Source: an uncultured Blautia sp.
GTDB lineage: Bacteria; Bacillota; Clostridia; Lachnospirales; Lachnospiraceae
DNA: 36,846 nt
Direction of reading: 5' to 3'
Assembly: GCF_934371575.1 (NCBI RefSeq)
Contig: NZ_CAKRNY010000037.1
Location: 1-36,846 of the forward strand
Position numbers and translations under genes: made by a program
Shown here: positions 15,398-22,966 of the stretch, piece by piece
How positions within the stretch are numbered: position 1 is the stretch's first letter
How the letters are laid out: the number at the start of each line of letters is the position of its first letter
Notes under the pieces: model-generated
What the model was told of the DNA's origin: nothing
The model's input: only the letters and a program-made list of their open reading frames with translations
The model's database searches: none

Positions 15398-15985
15398 ATG
15401 AAAAGCAGAAGAATTTTGGCAGTTCTGGCCGTATGTACAGCAGTGACCTTTACCGGCTGCGGTGTTGTAACCGTAGTTCCAATCGGAGAAGAAGCTTCCT
15501 ACACCGGTAAAAAAGAATTTGATTCCGCAGCAGAATCAGAAGGTGACTGGTCATCTGTTGTTTCTGATATTTCAGAAAAGGCACAGGATCTTAGTGAATT
15601 ATTAAATGGTGATGGCATTACAGAAACAACTGCAGTAAAAGGCACAGGAAAAATCAAAGAATACAATACAGATACCCCGAAACATTATCTGGTAGTAGAG
15701 TTAGACGGTTACACCGGAACAACAGAGGTTCAGGTCCGTACAGATGGACCGAACTCCAGTACTGCAATCCGTGACCTTCAGTCTCTGAAGACCTTTGAGA
15801 GCTTTACCAACCAGACAGAATGGTCAAGTTACGGAAAAGAGCTGAACAAGCAGGCACTTGCACAGGTAATTGACCCACTTGGAATCGACGAAAATGTAGT
15901 TGGCAAGACTGTTACATTTACAGGCGGCGCAGAAGCCGGTACAGATGCAGTATCTGTTACAGTAGTTGAGCTGACGATTGAATAA
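15398..15985 (+). CDS. DUF2291-family lipoprotein beside the sugar transporter
   Basis: A 195-residue lipoprotein. The start at 15398 is 8 bases after AGGGAG (15384-15389); the ATG at 15392 is too close. The signal peptide ends in a lipobox, FTGCG, so the mature Cys is acylated and the protein sits on the outer face of the membrane. The body (TGKKEFDSAAESEGDW, GTGKIKEYNTDTPKHYLVVE, VGKTVTFTGGA) matches my recollection of DUF2291 (PF10054), a family of unknown function found next to RbsABC-type transporters. Here it lies between the binding protein and the ATPase genes, 14 bases before the latter. Because RbsB lacks a lipid anchor, this protein could tether RbsB or help ligand delivery; that is inference. 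Confidence 0.8.
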   Translation: MKSRRILAVLAVCTAVTFTGCGVVTVVPIGEEASYTGKKEFDSAAESEGDWSSVVSDISEKAQDLSELLNGDGITETTAVKGTGKIKEYNTDTPKHYLVVELDGYTGTTEVQVRTDGPNSSTAIRDLQSLKTFESFTNQTEWSSYGKELNKQALAQVIDPLGIDENVVGKTVTFTGGAEAGTDAVSVTVVELTIE

Positions 15986-15999
15986 AAGGAGGAAGCATT

Positions 16000-17538
16000 A
16001 TGTTTGATGATCCAAATGTTGTTCTCCATTGTGAAAAAATTGATAAGATCTATCCCGGAACCAAAGCTCTGGATCAGGTTTCCTTCGACCTGTTAAAAGG
16101 CAAGGTAAACGTTCTGATTGGTGAGAACGGTGCCGGAAAATCCACCCTGATGAAGATGATCGCCGGAATCGAGCAGCCTTCAGCAGGCAAGATGTACATG
16201 GATGGACAGGAAGTTTACTTCAAAGATACCAATGCAGCCCGTGCAAAAGGTATCGGAATCATCCACCAGGAGCTGTCCCTTTTCCCAAATATGACAGTAT
16301 ATCAGAATATTTTTATGTGCCATGAGAAAAAGAAAGGCTTTTTCCTGGATGACAAAGCTCATTCAGAGGGCGCTAAGAAGATCCTGAAACGTCTGGAGCA
16401 TGAGATCCCGCCGGAAACCATGGTTGGAGATCTCCGTGTAGGACAGCAGCAGATGGTTGAGATCGCACGTAACCTGAATCAGGATGATTTACGTGTGCTG
16501 ATCATGGATGAGCCGACCTCCTCCCTTTCCGCAGCAGAGGTTAAGGTTCTTTTCAAGATCATGAGAGAGCTTCTGGAGGCCGGAATTTCCATCGTATATA
16601 TTTCCCATCGTCTTGAGGAAATTATGGAGATCGGTGACCACGTCACTATTCTCCGTGATGGAAAATACGTTGCAGACGCTGATGTAAAAGACATTGAGCT
16701 CAGCTGGATCGTAGAGAACATGGTTGGAAAGAACACCCAGTATCACCGTTTCGAGAGAAGCATCGACCTTTCCAAACAGCCGAAGGTGCTGGAGATCAAG
16801 GACATGTGTCTTCCGAAAAAAGGCGGCGGCTGGACTCTGGACCACGTAAGCCTGGACCTGAAAAAGGGAGAAGTCCTTGGTGTTTACGGACTTCTGGGAG
16901 CCGGACGAAGCGAGCTGTTTGAATGTCTGATGGGACTCCATCCGGAGCACACCGGCGATGTGCTTTATGAAGGCAAAAAATTAAAGATCAAAGACGTTGC
17001 CACCCAGATCAAGAACGGTTTCGCTCTTGTACCTGAGGACCGTCAGAGCCAGGGACTGATCCAGACTCTTGACATCGGCAAGAATACCTCTATTTCTTCT
17101 CTGAAGGATTATGTAAAAGGTCTGTTCCTTGACGAGAAATCAGAGAATGCAGCAGTTGACGAGCAGATCAGAGATATCCATATTAAAGTGGCGGATAAGA
17201 GACTTCCAATCCTGTCTCTGTCCGGTGGAAACCAGCAGAAGGTTGTGATCGGCAAAGGCCTTTTGACCAAGCCAAGGATCTTACTTCTGGACGAGCCCTC
17301 CCGTGGTATTGATATTGGTGCGAAGACTGAGGTCTTTGAGATCATTCACGACCTTGCGGAAAAAGGACTTTCCATTATCGTTATCTCATCTGAGCTGAAA
17401 GAGATCATGGCAATCGCAGACAGGATCGTTGTATTGTCAAATGGCAAAAAGACCGGCGAGCTGACCGGAGATGAGATCACAGAAGACACACTTGTACGTA
17501 CATCTTATGCCGGACTTGGAACCGGAAGAAATGCGTAA
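16000..17538 (+). CDS. rbsA: Sugar ABC transporter ATP-binding protein, two-domain RbsA type
   Basis: 512 residues with two fused ABC domains. Domain 1: Walker A GENGAGKS, the signature-like LRVGQQQMVEIARN, Walker B LIMDEPTSSL. Domain 2: the degenerate Walker A GLLGAGRSEL normal for this family, signature LSGGNQQKVVIGK, Walker B LLLDEPSRGIDIG. GGAGG precedes the ATG. The protein energises uptake through the RbsC permease on the cytoplasmic face of the membrane. It is the third gene of the rbsB operon and is 19 bases from rbsC. RbsA-type proteins serve ribose, galactose, xylose or autoinducer-2 transporters; ribose is favoured here by context. Confidence 0.95.
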   Translation: MFDDPNVVLHCEKIDKIYPGTKALDQVSFDLLKGKVNVLIGENGAGKSTLMKMIAGIEQPSAGKMYMDGQEVYFKDTNAARAKGIGIIHQELSLFPNMTVYQNIFMCHEKKKGFFLDDKAHSEGAKKILKRLEHEIPPETMVGDLRVGQQQMVEIARNLNQDDLRVLIMDEPTSSLSAAEVKVLFKIMRELLEAGISIVYISHRLEEIMEIGDHVTILRDGKYVADADVKDIELSWIVENMVGKNTQYHRFERSIDLSKQPKVLEIKDMCLPKKGGGWTLDHVSLDLKKGEVLGVYGLLGAGRSELFECLMGLHPEHTGDVLYEGKKLKIKDVATQIKNGFALVPEDRQSQGLIQTLDIGKNTSISSLKDYVKGLFLDEKSENAAVDEQIRDIHIKVADKRLPILSLSGGNQQKVVIGKGLLTKPRILLLDEPSRGIDIGAKTEVFEIIHDLAEKGLSIIVISSELKEIMAIADRIVVLSNGKKTGELTGDEITEDTLVRTSYAGLGTGRNA

Positions 17539-17557
17539 GCCGGGGAGGAGCAGAACA

Positions 17558-18604
17558 ATGAATAACAAAAAATCAAATAATAATCAGTTGTTAATGACAC
17601 TGTTAAAAGGACGTACCTTTATTGTACTGGTACTCCTGGTCATCTTTTTCACCATTGTAAAAGGAACTACATTCCTGTCAGCATCTACGCTGACCATGGT
17701 TGCCAAGCACGTAGCCCTGTACGGAATCCTTGCACTTGGTATGACATTCGTAATCATTACCGGCGGTATTGACCTTTCCGTTGGTTCTGTAGTCGGACTT
17801 GTTGGTATGCTTGCCGGCGGTATGATCCAGGAAGGTATCACACTGAAATTTGCAGGCGTAACTCTTTACTTCAGCGTTCCGGTAATCATTATTACCATGC
17901 TGGTTGTCGGTTGTATTATCGGTGCAGTCAACGGTCTTATTGTAACAAAATTAGGTGTAGCACCATTTATCGCTACCCTTGGTACCATGTATATCTGCCG
18001 TGGTTTTGCAAACCTTCGTTCCAACGGCGCAACCTTCTCCGACATCAAAGGTTATGACGGACTTGGCAACACAGGCTTCAAGATCCTTGGAAGCAACATT
18101 GCAGGTATTCCTACTGGTGTTTATATTTTCGCAGTACTTGCAATTGTTTCTGTTATCATCCTGAAAAAGCTTCCATTTGGATGGTATGTACTTGCAGTCG
18201 GCGGCAATGAGAAATCTGCCCGCCTTTCCGGTATCAAAGCAGACAAGATCAAAATTATCGTTTACATGATCTCCGGTTTCTGCGCAGCCTGGGTTGGTAT
18301 GATCAACACCGCACAGCTTTCCGCAGCCCATCCTGCATCTGGTGATGGCTGGGAAATGAACGCTATCGCAGCAACCGTACTTGGCGGTACTTCCATGAGC
18401 GGTGGTTCCGGAACCATTATTGGAACTGTAGTCGGTGCATTCGTTATTGGTGTTATCAACGATGGTATGACCATGTGTGGTGTATCTGAGTTCTGGCAGA
18501 AGGTTATCCGTGGTCTGGTTATCATCCTTGCAGTCGTAATCGACCAGACACAGAGAAACCTTCAGGCGAAGATGGCACTTCAGGCAAGAAATGAGAATAA
18601 ATAA
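17558..18604 (+). CDS. rbsC: Sugar ABC transporter permease, RbsC type
   Basis: A 348-residue membrane protein (BPD_transp_2 family). The start at 17558 (MNNKKSNNNQ) follows GGGGAGGAG (17542-17550); an in-frame upstream ATG at 17471 overlaps rbsA and lacks a site. Multiple hydrophobic segments begin at TFIVLVLLVIFF. Family landmarks: GGIDLSVGSVVGL, GLIVTKLGVAPFIATLGT, AVGGNEKSARLSGI and the C-terminal ATVLGGTSMSGGSGTIIGTV loop thought to contact the ATPase. It forms the channel used with RbsA and RbsB. Confidence 0.95.
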   Translation: MNNKKSNNNQLLMTLLKGRTFIVLVLLVIFFTIVKGTTFLSASTLTMVAKHVALYGILALGMTFVIITGGIDLSVGSVVGLVGMLAGGMIQEGITLKFAGVTLYFSVPVIIITMLVVGCIIGAVNGLIVTKLGVAPFIATLGTMYICRGFANLRSNGATFSDIKGYDGLGNTGFKILGSNIAGIPTGVYIFAVLAIVSVIILKKLPFGWYVLAVGGNEKSARLSGIKADKIKIIVYMISGFCAAWVGMINTAQLSAAHPASGDGWEMNAIAATVLGGTSMSGGSGTIIGTVVGAFVIGVINDGMTMCGVSEFWQKVIRGLVIILAVVIDQTQRNLQAKMALQARNENK

Positions 18605-18617
18605 ACATTTAGAAATA

Positions 18618-18646
18618 TTGTGAAAATTTGCAAAATGATTTATAGT
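18618..18646 (+). promoter_or_regulatory. Internal promoter before rbsD
   Basis: TTGTGA (18618-18623), 17-base spacer, TATAGT (18641-18646). A single TAAACATT (18602-18609), like the rbsB operator half-site, lies just upstream. Confidence 0.45.
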
Positions 18647-18672
18647 AAAAGAAAGATGCAGGAGGAAGAAAC

Positions 18673-19074
18673 GTGAAGAAATCAGGGATTTTAAATGCCC
18701 AGTTAATTCGATGCATCGCGGAGCTGGGACATAAAGATCTGTTTATGATCGGTGATGCAGGAATGCCCATTCCCAGGGGTGTGGAGATTGTAGACCTGGT
18801 TGTATGTGGAGGAGTTCCCACCTTTAAACAGGTGATGGACGCAGTGCTGGCGGAGACAGAAGTGGAAGCCTACACCATTGCAAATGAGATCGAGGAAAAG
18901 AATCCGGAGCTTCTTGCATATATTCAGCAGAGCCTTCCTGAGGCAGAGGAGAGCAGAATTGACCATGTAGATCTGAAAAAGATGTCTGCACAGTGCAAAT
19001 TTGCAATCCGTACAGGTGAGTTTACACCTTATCCGAACATAATTTTAAGAGCGGGAGTTGCGTTCCCGGCATAA
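18673..19074 (+). CDS. rbsD: D-ribose pyranase RbsD
   Basis: 133 residues, the usual RbsD length. It starts at a GTG, with AGGAGG at 18660-18665 and a 7-base gap. LGHKDLFMIGDAGMPIP carries His20 and Asp28, the positions expected for the family's active site, and the C-terminal EFTPYPNIILRAGVAF motif is also typical. The enzyme interconverts beta-pyranose and beta-furanose forms of ribose so that ribokinase can use it. Its presence is the best evidence that the transporter handles ribose or a close relative. Close to rbsC (68 bases), followed by a strong terminator. Confidence 0.95.
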   Translation: MKKSGILNAQLIRCIAELGHKDLFMIGDAGMPIPRGVEIVDLVVCGGVPTFKQVMDAVLAETEVEAYTIANEIEEKNPELLAYIQQSLPEAEESRIDHVDLKKMSAQCKFAIRTGEFTPYPNIILRAGVAFPA

Positions 19075-19088
19075 AATGATCAGAGAAG

Positions 19089-19135
19089 ACGCTGCGAATA
19101 ACAGGTGATAGCTTGTTTTTGCAGCGTTTTTTTTT
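19089..19135 (+). terminator. Terminator of the rbs transport operon
   Basis: ACGCTGC (19089-19095) pairs with GCAGCGT (19121-19127), with weak inner pairing, followed by nine T residues (19127-19135). The next gene begins 44 bases later, so it relies on read-through or a promoter inside this short gap. Confidence 0.88.
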
Positions 19136-19178
19136 CGCAGATGTATGGCATTATTTTACCGACAGAGGAGGAACTAAA

Positions 19179-20177
19179 ATGAAAGTGAGTGTGAGAAAAA
19201 TCAGTGAGATCACAGGATTTTCTCCGGCAACTGTTTCAAATGCACTAAACTACAAAAAAGGCGTGAATGCTGAGACATCTGCGAAGATTTTTAAAGTGGC
19301 GCAGGATCTTGGGTATTTTGAGGAAAATCATATCCGCAAAATAAAATTTGTCATGTTTAAGCGGGATGGTGCTGTGGTTGAGGATTCTCCCTTTTTTATC
19401 CAGCTGATTTCCGGGGTGGAACAGGAATGCCGCGCCTGTGGAATGGAAATGCAGATGTGCAATCTGGATAAAAGAGATCCTGGATATCAGGAACAGGCGA
19501 AGTGGATCATGAATGACAAGGCGTCGGCCGTGATCCTTCTGGGAACAGAGATGGTGGATGCGGACATTGACCTGATCCGCGGGATGACCTGCCCGTTTAT
19601 TGTGATTGATTACTGGAAAGAGGATATGAGCTTTGATGCCATGCTGATCAATAATGCAGATTCTGCGCGTATGGCGACAGAGTATCTCATTGCCAACGGA
19701 CATAAAGAGATTGGTTATCTGCGTGGAGATTTCAGGATCAAACCTTTCCGGTCCCGTTTTGCGGGATATCAGACAGCGCTGCAAAAGGCGGGACTTCCCC
19801 TAAATAAGGACTATATTTTTACAATGGCAACTACCATCGACGGTGCTTACGAGAATATGAAGCGGTATTTGTCTGAGAAAGTGAAGCTGCCTACAGCCTT
19901 CTTTGCAGACAACGATATGATCGCCCTGGGGGCTATGAAGGCCATGGCAGAATTCGGGCTCCGGATTCCGGAGGATATATCCATTGTGGGATTTGATGAT
20001 CTTACGTTTTCCTCAATTTCTTATCCGCCGCTGACTACACTCCGGGTGCCGAAGCAGGAGATGGGAAGAGCGGTTGTAAGGCGTCTGCGGGATATTCTGA
20101 AAGACAATGACGGGATTAAGATCAAGATGCAGATGTGCACACAGTTTATTGAGCGGGAGAGTGTGAAGAAAATATAA
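19179..20177 (+). CDS. LacI-family regulator of the rbs locus
   Basis: 332 residues; the start at 19179 follows GAGGAGG (19165-19171), whereas the ATG at 19113 lies in the preceding terminator. An N-terminal LacI helix-turn-helix (VRKISEITGFSPATVSNALN) is followed by a periplasmic-binding-type sensor: AVILLGTEMVDADIDLIRG, EYLIANGHKEIGYLRG, PTAFFADNDMIALGAM, EDISIVGFDDLTF and SYPPLTTLRVP. Position right after rbsD makes it the likely repressor of the rbs genes. The tandem TAAACATT sites at the rbsB promoter are its most obvious candidate targets, but their direct-repeat layout is not the usual LacI palindrome. Confidence 0.92.
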   Translation: MKVSVRKISEITGFSPATVSNALNYKKGVNAETSAKIFKVAQDLGYFEENHIRKIKFVMFKRDGAVVEDSPFFIQLISGVEQECRACGMEMQMCNLDKRDPGYQEQAKWIMNDKASAVILLGTEMVDADIDLIRGMTCPFIVIDYWKEDMSFDAMLINNADSARMATEYLIANGHKEIGYLRGDFRIKPFRSRFAGYQTALQKAGLPLNKDYIFTMATTIDGAYENMKRYLSEKVKLPTAFFADNDMIALGAMKAMAEFGLRIPEDISIVGFDDLTFSSISYPPLTTLRVPKQEMGRAVVRRLRDILKDNDGIKIKMQMCTQFIERESVKKI

Positions 20178-20179
20178 AT

Positions 20180-20226
20180 AAAGCCCTGTTTTCCAGTGGA
20201 TTTTGGAAAACAGGGTTTTATTTTTG
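20180..20226 (+). terminator. Terminator between two convergent lacI-type genes
   Basis: A perfect 12-bp stem CCCTGTTTTCCA (20184-20195) with TGGAAAACAGGG (20204-20215), followed by TTTTATTTTT. Confidence 0.92.
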
Positions 20227-20252
20227 GGAAAATATATGTTTGCCAGACTGGG

Positions 20253-21275
20253 TTATATGGAATCGCGGGCTATCAATATTACATCCAGCAGAGCCTCTTT
20301 TCCAATATAAATAGCAGGATCCTGTACTGCTTTCAGAAGCTCTGATACAGCCAGCTCCGCCTTTTTCTCCATATCCTGATGAATGGTAGTGAGCTTGGGA
20401 ACTGTAAGGTGGGCATATGTAATATCGTCAAATCCTGCAATTCCAATATCAGCAGGGACCCGTATGCCCTTGGACGCCAGATAACTGATTGCTTCCATTG
20501 CAAAATAGTCAGACAGGAAAAAGGCAGCAGTTTTTTGAGGAAAAGGAATCCGGCGGATCAATTGCTGATAGAAGCTTTCTCTGGTCAGTGCGGTTTCGCC
20601 AATGTTTACAAGGCGGATTTTTTTGCTGCTGTCATTTCCGGCAAGCTTGTCAAAAGCTTCCTTTGCTCCTTTCCATCGGGTCTGATCCACTCCATAATCG
20701 CTGGTAGCGCAGACAAAGATATTCTGATAGCCACATTCCAGAAAATATTCCGCCATAAGAGAGCCACCGGTAAAATCATCCAGACCGATGTTGGTTACAG
20801 GAGTATCATCATGAGAGATTCCATATGCATCAATGGAAATGACTGGTTTATGGATCAGAGACCACATTTTATTACAGTCATTCCGTGAGAAGGACAGGGC
20901 AATTACCCCGTCAATATTCCATGCCATGACGGTGCGAAACACTTCATTCACATCATCTGTAGAATAAAGCATGATATAATAGCCGTTTATTCTCAATTTT
21001 TCTTCAATAAAACCGATAATTTTACCATAAAACGGGTCAGAGATTACCGCATCTTCATATTTCTTATGCGAGTGTATGACCAGTGCAATCATTTTGGAAT
21101 TGTTATTGTTTAATACACTCAGTCCCATCTTCTGCACATATCCCATTTCGTGAATCAGATTTTCGATTAATTCAATTGTAGCAGGAGAAACCTTGCTGGT
21201 TTTTCCGTGAATCACGTTGGATACTGTGGTGGTGCTGACTCCGGCGCGATTTGCAATGTCTTTGATCGTAGTCAT
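20253..21275 (-). CDS. LacI-family regulator of the alpha-glucoside locus
   Basis: 340 residues with a LacI helix-turn-helix at the N-terminus (TTIKDIANRAGVSTTTVSNV, then IHGKTSKVSPATIE). The sensor domain shows DGVIALSF, EYFLECGYQNIFV, AAFFLSDYFAMEAISYLA, DIGIAGFDDITYAHL and VPKLTTIHQ. AGGGAG lies about 7 bases before the ATG. It is divergent from a binding-protein/permease/GH13 operon, and the intergenic region has two good AGGTTA-N6-TAACCT palindromes flanking that operon's promoter plus a weaker one over its own -10 box. This points to repression of the operon and of itself, relieved by an alpha-glucoside or a product of one. The inducer is unknown. Confidence 0.92.
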   Translation of the reverse strand: MTTIKDIANRAGVSTTTVSNVIHGKTSKVSPATIELIENLIHEMGYVQKMGLSVLNNNNSKMIALVIHSHKKYEDAVISDPFYGKIIGFIEEKLRINGYYIMLYSTDDVNEVFRTVMAWNIDGVIALSFSRNDCNKMWSLIHKPVISIDAYGISHDDTPVTNIGLDDFTGGSLMAEYFLECGYQNIFVCATSDYGVDQTRWKGAKEAFDKLAGNDSSKKIRLVNIGETALTRESFYQQLIRRIPFPQKTAAFFLSDYFAMEAISYLASKGIRVPADIGIAGFDDITYAHLTVPKLTTIHQDMEKKAELAVSELLKAVQDPAIYIGKEALLDVILIARDSI

Positions 21276-21421
21276 ATAGATACTCCCTGTAATTATTTGC
21301 GAAAAGTTGTGTTAAAACAGCGGATTGCTTCGTGCGTTGCACTCCCACAATCCTATCCGGTATTCGCATATTGTGAAGCATACGCTCCGCTTTTATGCTC
21401 ATATTGGAGCGGGTTCCAAGG
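21276..21421 (-). other. Structured ~146-base leader of the lacI-type gene
   Basis: Lies between a consensus minus-strand promoter and the gene start. It contains several inverted repeats, for example CGGATTG with CAATCC-TAT-CCG, and GCTCC with GGAGC. No known riboswitch pattern is recognised. It may be a dispersed palindromic repeat or a regulatory leader. Confidence 0.4.
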
Positions 21422-21436
21422 TTATTAAATTATAAC
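21419..21436. promoter_or_regulatory. Weak operator O3 over the lacI -10 box
   Basis: AGGTTA-TTAAAT-TATAAC: one good half-site and one degenerate one, overlapping the -10 box of the minus-strand promoter. It suggests autoregulation. Confidence 0.4.
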
Positions 21437-21457
21437 AAAGTTCTGGATGTTTGTCAA
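21429..21457 (-). promoter_or_regulatory. Consensus promoter of the lacI-type gene
   Basis: Minus-strand TTGACA (21452-21457), exactly 17-base spacer, TATAAT (21429-21434). Near-perfect sigma-70-type promoter. Confidence 0.85.
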
Positions 21458-21496
21458 AAGTGTACAAAAATCGAAAATGTATATTGAGTATTAAGT

Positions 21497-21514
21497 AGGT
21501 TATCAACATAACCT
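21497..21514. promoter_or_regulatory. LacI-type operator O1
   Basis: AGGTTATCAACATAACCT, a palindrome with 7-bp arms and a 4-base centre; flanking T and A extend it to 8-bp arms. It lies directly upstream of the forward -35 box. Confidence 0.75.
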
Positions 21515-21515
21515 A

Positions 21516-21544
21516 TTGACGTATATAATATAGAGTGCTATCTT
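21516..21544 (+). promoter_or_regulatory. Promoter of the alpha-glucoside operon
   Basis: TTGACG (21516-21521), 17-base spacer, TATCTT (21539-21544). An alternative -10, TATAAT at 21524-21529, would need the poor -35 TATCAA inside O1. Confidence 0.6.
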
Positions 21545-21554
21545 GATTATACAG

Positions 21555-21572
21555 AGGTTAGCTAAGTAACCT
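21555..21572. promoter_or_regulatory. LacI-type operator O2
   Basis: AGGTTAGCTAAGTAACCT: the same AGGTTA-N6-TAACCT pattern as O1, centres 58 bp apart, just downstream of the predicted transcription start. Confidence 0.7.
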
Positions 21573-21612
21573 AAATGAGAAACGAAAAATTGAAAACATG
21601 GAGGAGAAGAAA

Positions 21613-22950
21613 ATGAAAAAAGCAATCAGTACTATACTTACAGCGGCAATGGTTGCAGGAATGATGACAGGCTGTGGAAGCGCAGGCGGAAGTACAAATA
21701 CCCAGGAGTCAGCAGGCAGCAGTGCAGGTGATGATCAGGTTGTAATTGATGTTTTTCAGAACAAAAATGAGATCAGTGATGCATTACAGGCAGCAATTGA
21801 TACTTATGAGGAAAAAAATCCCAATGTGAAAATTAATCTGGAAACAGTGGGTGGTTCCGATTATGCCTCTTCCTTAAAAGCGAAGATGCTGGGAAATGAC
21901 CCTGTTGAAATCTTTACTTTAGGCGGACCGGATGATATTGCAAGCTATCAGGAATATCTGGAACCGCTGACAGATCAGGAATGGGTATCCCACGTAACGG
22001 CTGGTGGTGTGGATAATGTAACAGTCGACGGAGAAGTTTACGGACTTCCGCTGGCAATTGAAGGATATGGCCTGATTTATAACAAAAAAATATTTGAGGC
22101 TGCTGGAATTGATGCTTCCACATTGACAACTTACGATGCAATTGACAAAGCCTTTGCAGATTTACAAAAACAGATTGATGAGGGCAAGCTGGCTGAAGAA
22201 TTTCCGGTTCTGGAAGCTGTAGAAGAATATGCAGCCAAGGAATCCTGGATCGTAGGTCTTCACACAAACAATGTTGCACTGAGTCAGGAATTTAAGAGCG
22301 CAGCGAATGCGTTTAACAGTAAGACAGTAGCGTATACATACGGCGATCAGTTAAAAGATCTGATCGATCTGGAAACGAAATACACCAGCAGCAAAGATAA
22401 TCTGTCTTTACTGAATTCTGTTGATTATTCCACACAGGTAGGTGGTGGACTTGCTATTGAGCGTGTTGCAGTTGTTCAGCAGGGTAACTGGATTTCTTCA
22501 GAGGTTTCCAATGTATCTGAAGATGTTCTTGACAATCTGGGAATTCTTCCGATTCCACTGAAAGGTGTAGTGGAAGACAGTATTGCAGTAGGTGTATCCA
22601 ACTACTGGTGCGTAAATTCCAAATCCTCTGACGCAGAGAAAAAGGCAGCGAAGGACTTTTTGAACTGGTTATACCAGTCTGATGAAGGCAAAGAAATCGT
22701 AGTAAATAACCTTGGCTTCATTCCTGCATTTGATAATTATGATAATGTTTCCATCAGCGATCCGCTTTCTGCTGAAGTAAAGAGATATGTAGATGCAGGA
22801 AAAACAATTCCGTGGGTATTCTCAGGACAGCCATCTGGATGGGACAGCAAAGTTGCCGCAAATATCCAGAATTACCTTGCAGGAAGTATGACCTGGGATG
22901 AAGTGATCGCACAGAATATCAGTGACTGGGAGTCAATGAGAGAACAGTAA
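21613..22950 (+). CDS. Family 1 sugar-binding lipoprotein
   Basis: 445 residues; the start at 21613 is preceded by GGAGGAG (21600-21606), and the ATG at 21598 overlaps that site. Signal peptide with lipobox MMTGC, so it is membrane-anchored. The fold is that of maltose-type extracellular binding proteins: VIDVFQNKNEISDALQAAID, YGLPLAIEGYGLIYNKKIFE, the VVQQGNWISSEVS hinge region, and WLYQSDEGKEIVVNNLGFIP. First gene of an operon with two permeases and a GH13 glucosidase, so an alpha-glucoside such as isomaltose or isomalto-oligosaccharides is the inferred ligand. It resembles the binding protein at 35582-36817 in overall layout. Confidence 0.93.
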   Translation: MKKAISTILTAAMVAGMMTGCGSAGGSTNTQESAGSSAGDDQVVIDVFQNKNEISDALQAAIDTYEEKNPNVKINLETVGGSDYASSLKAKMLGNDPVEIFTLGGPDDIASYQEYLEPLTDQEWVSHVTAGGVDNVTVDGEVYGLPLAIEGYGLIYNKKIFEAAGIDASTLTTYDAIDKAFADLQKQIDEGKLAEEFPVLEAVEEYAAKESWIVGLHTNNVALSQEFKSAANAFNSKTVAYTYGDQLKDLIDLETKYTSSKDNLSLLNSVDYSTQVGGGLAIERVAVVQQGNWISSEVSNVSEDVLDNLGILPIPLKGVVEDSIAVGVSNYWCVNSKSSDAEKKAAKDFLNWLYQSDEGKEIVVNNLGFIPAFDNYDNVSISDPLSAEVKRYVDAGKTIPWVFSGQPSGWDSKVAANIQNYLAGSMTWDEVIAQNISDWESMREQ

Positions 22951-22966
22951 AAAGGGGAGAATGATT

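Noticed and set aside
21172..21402. A 76-codon minus-strand frame in the lacI leader that could be a leader peptide
   Set aside because: No ribosome site before its ATG, and its second half is just another frame of the lacI gene. The leader is instead described as a structured region.
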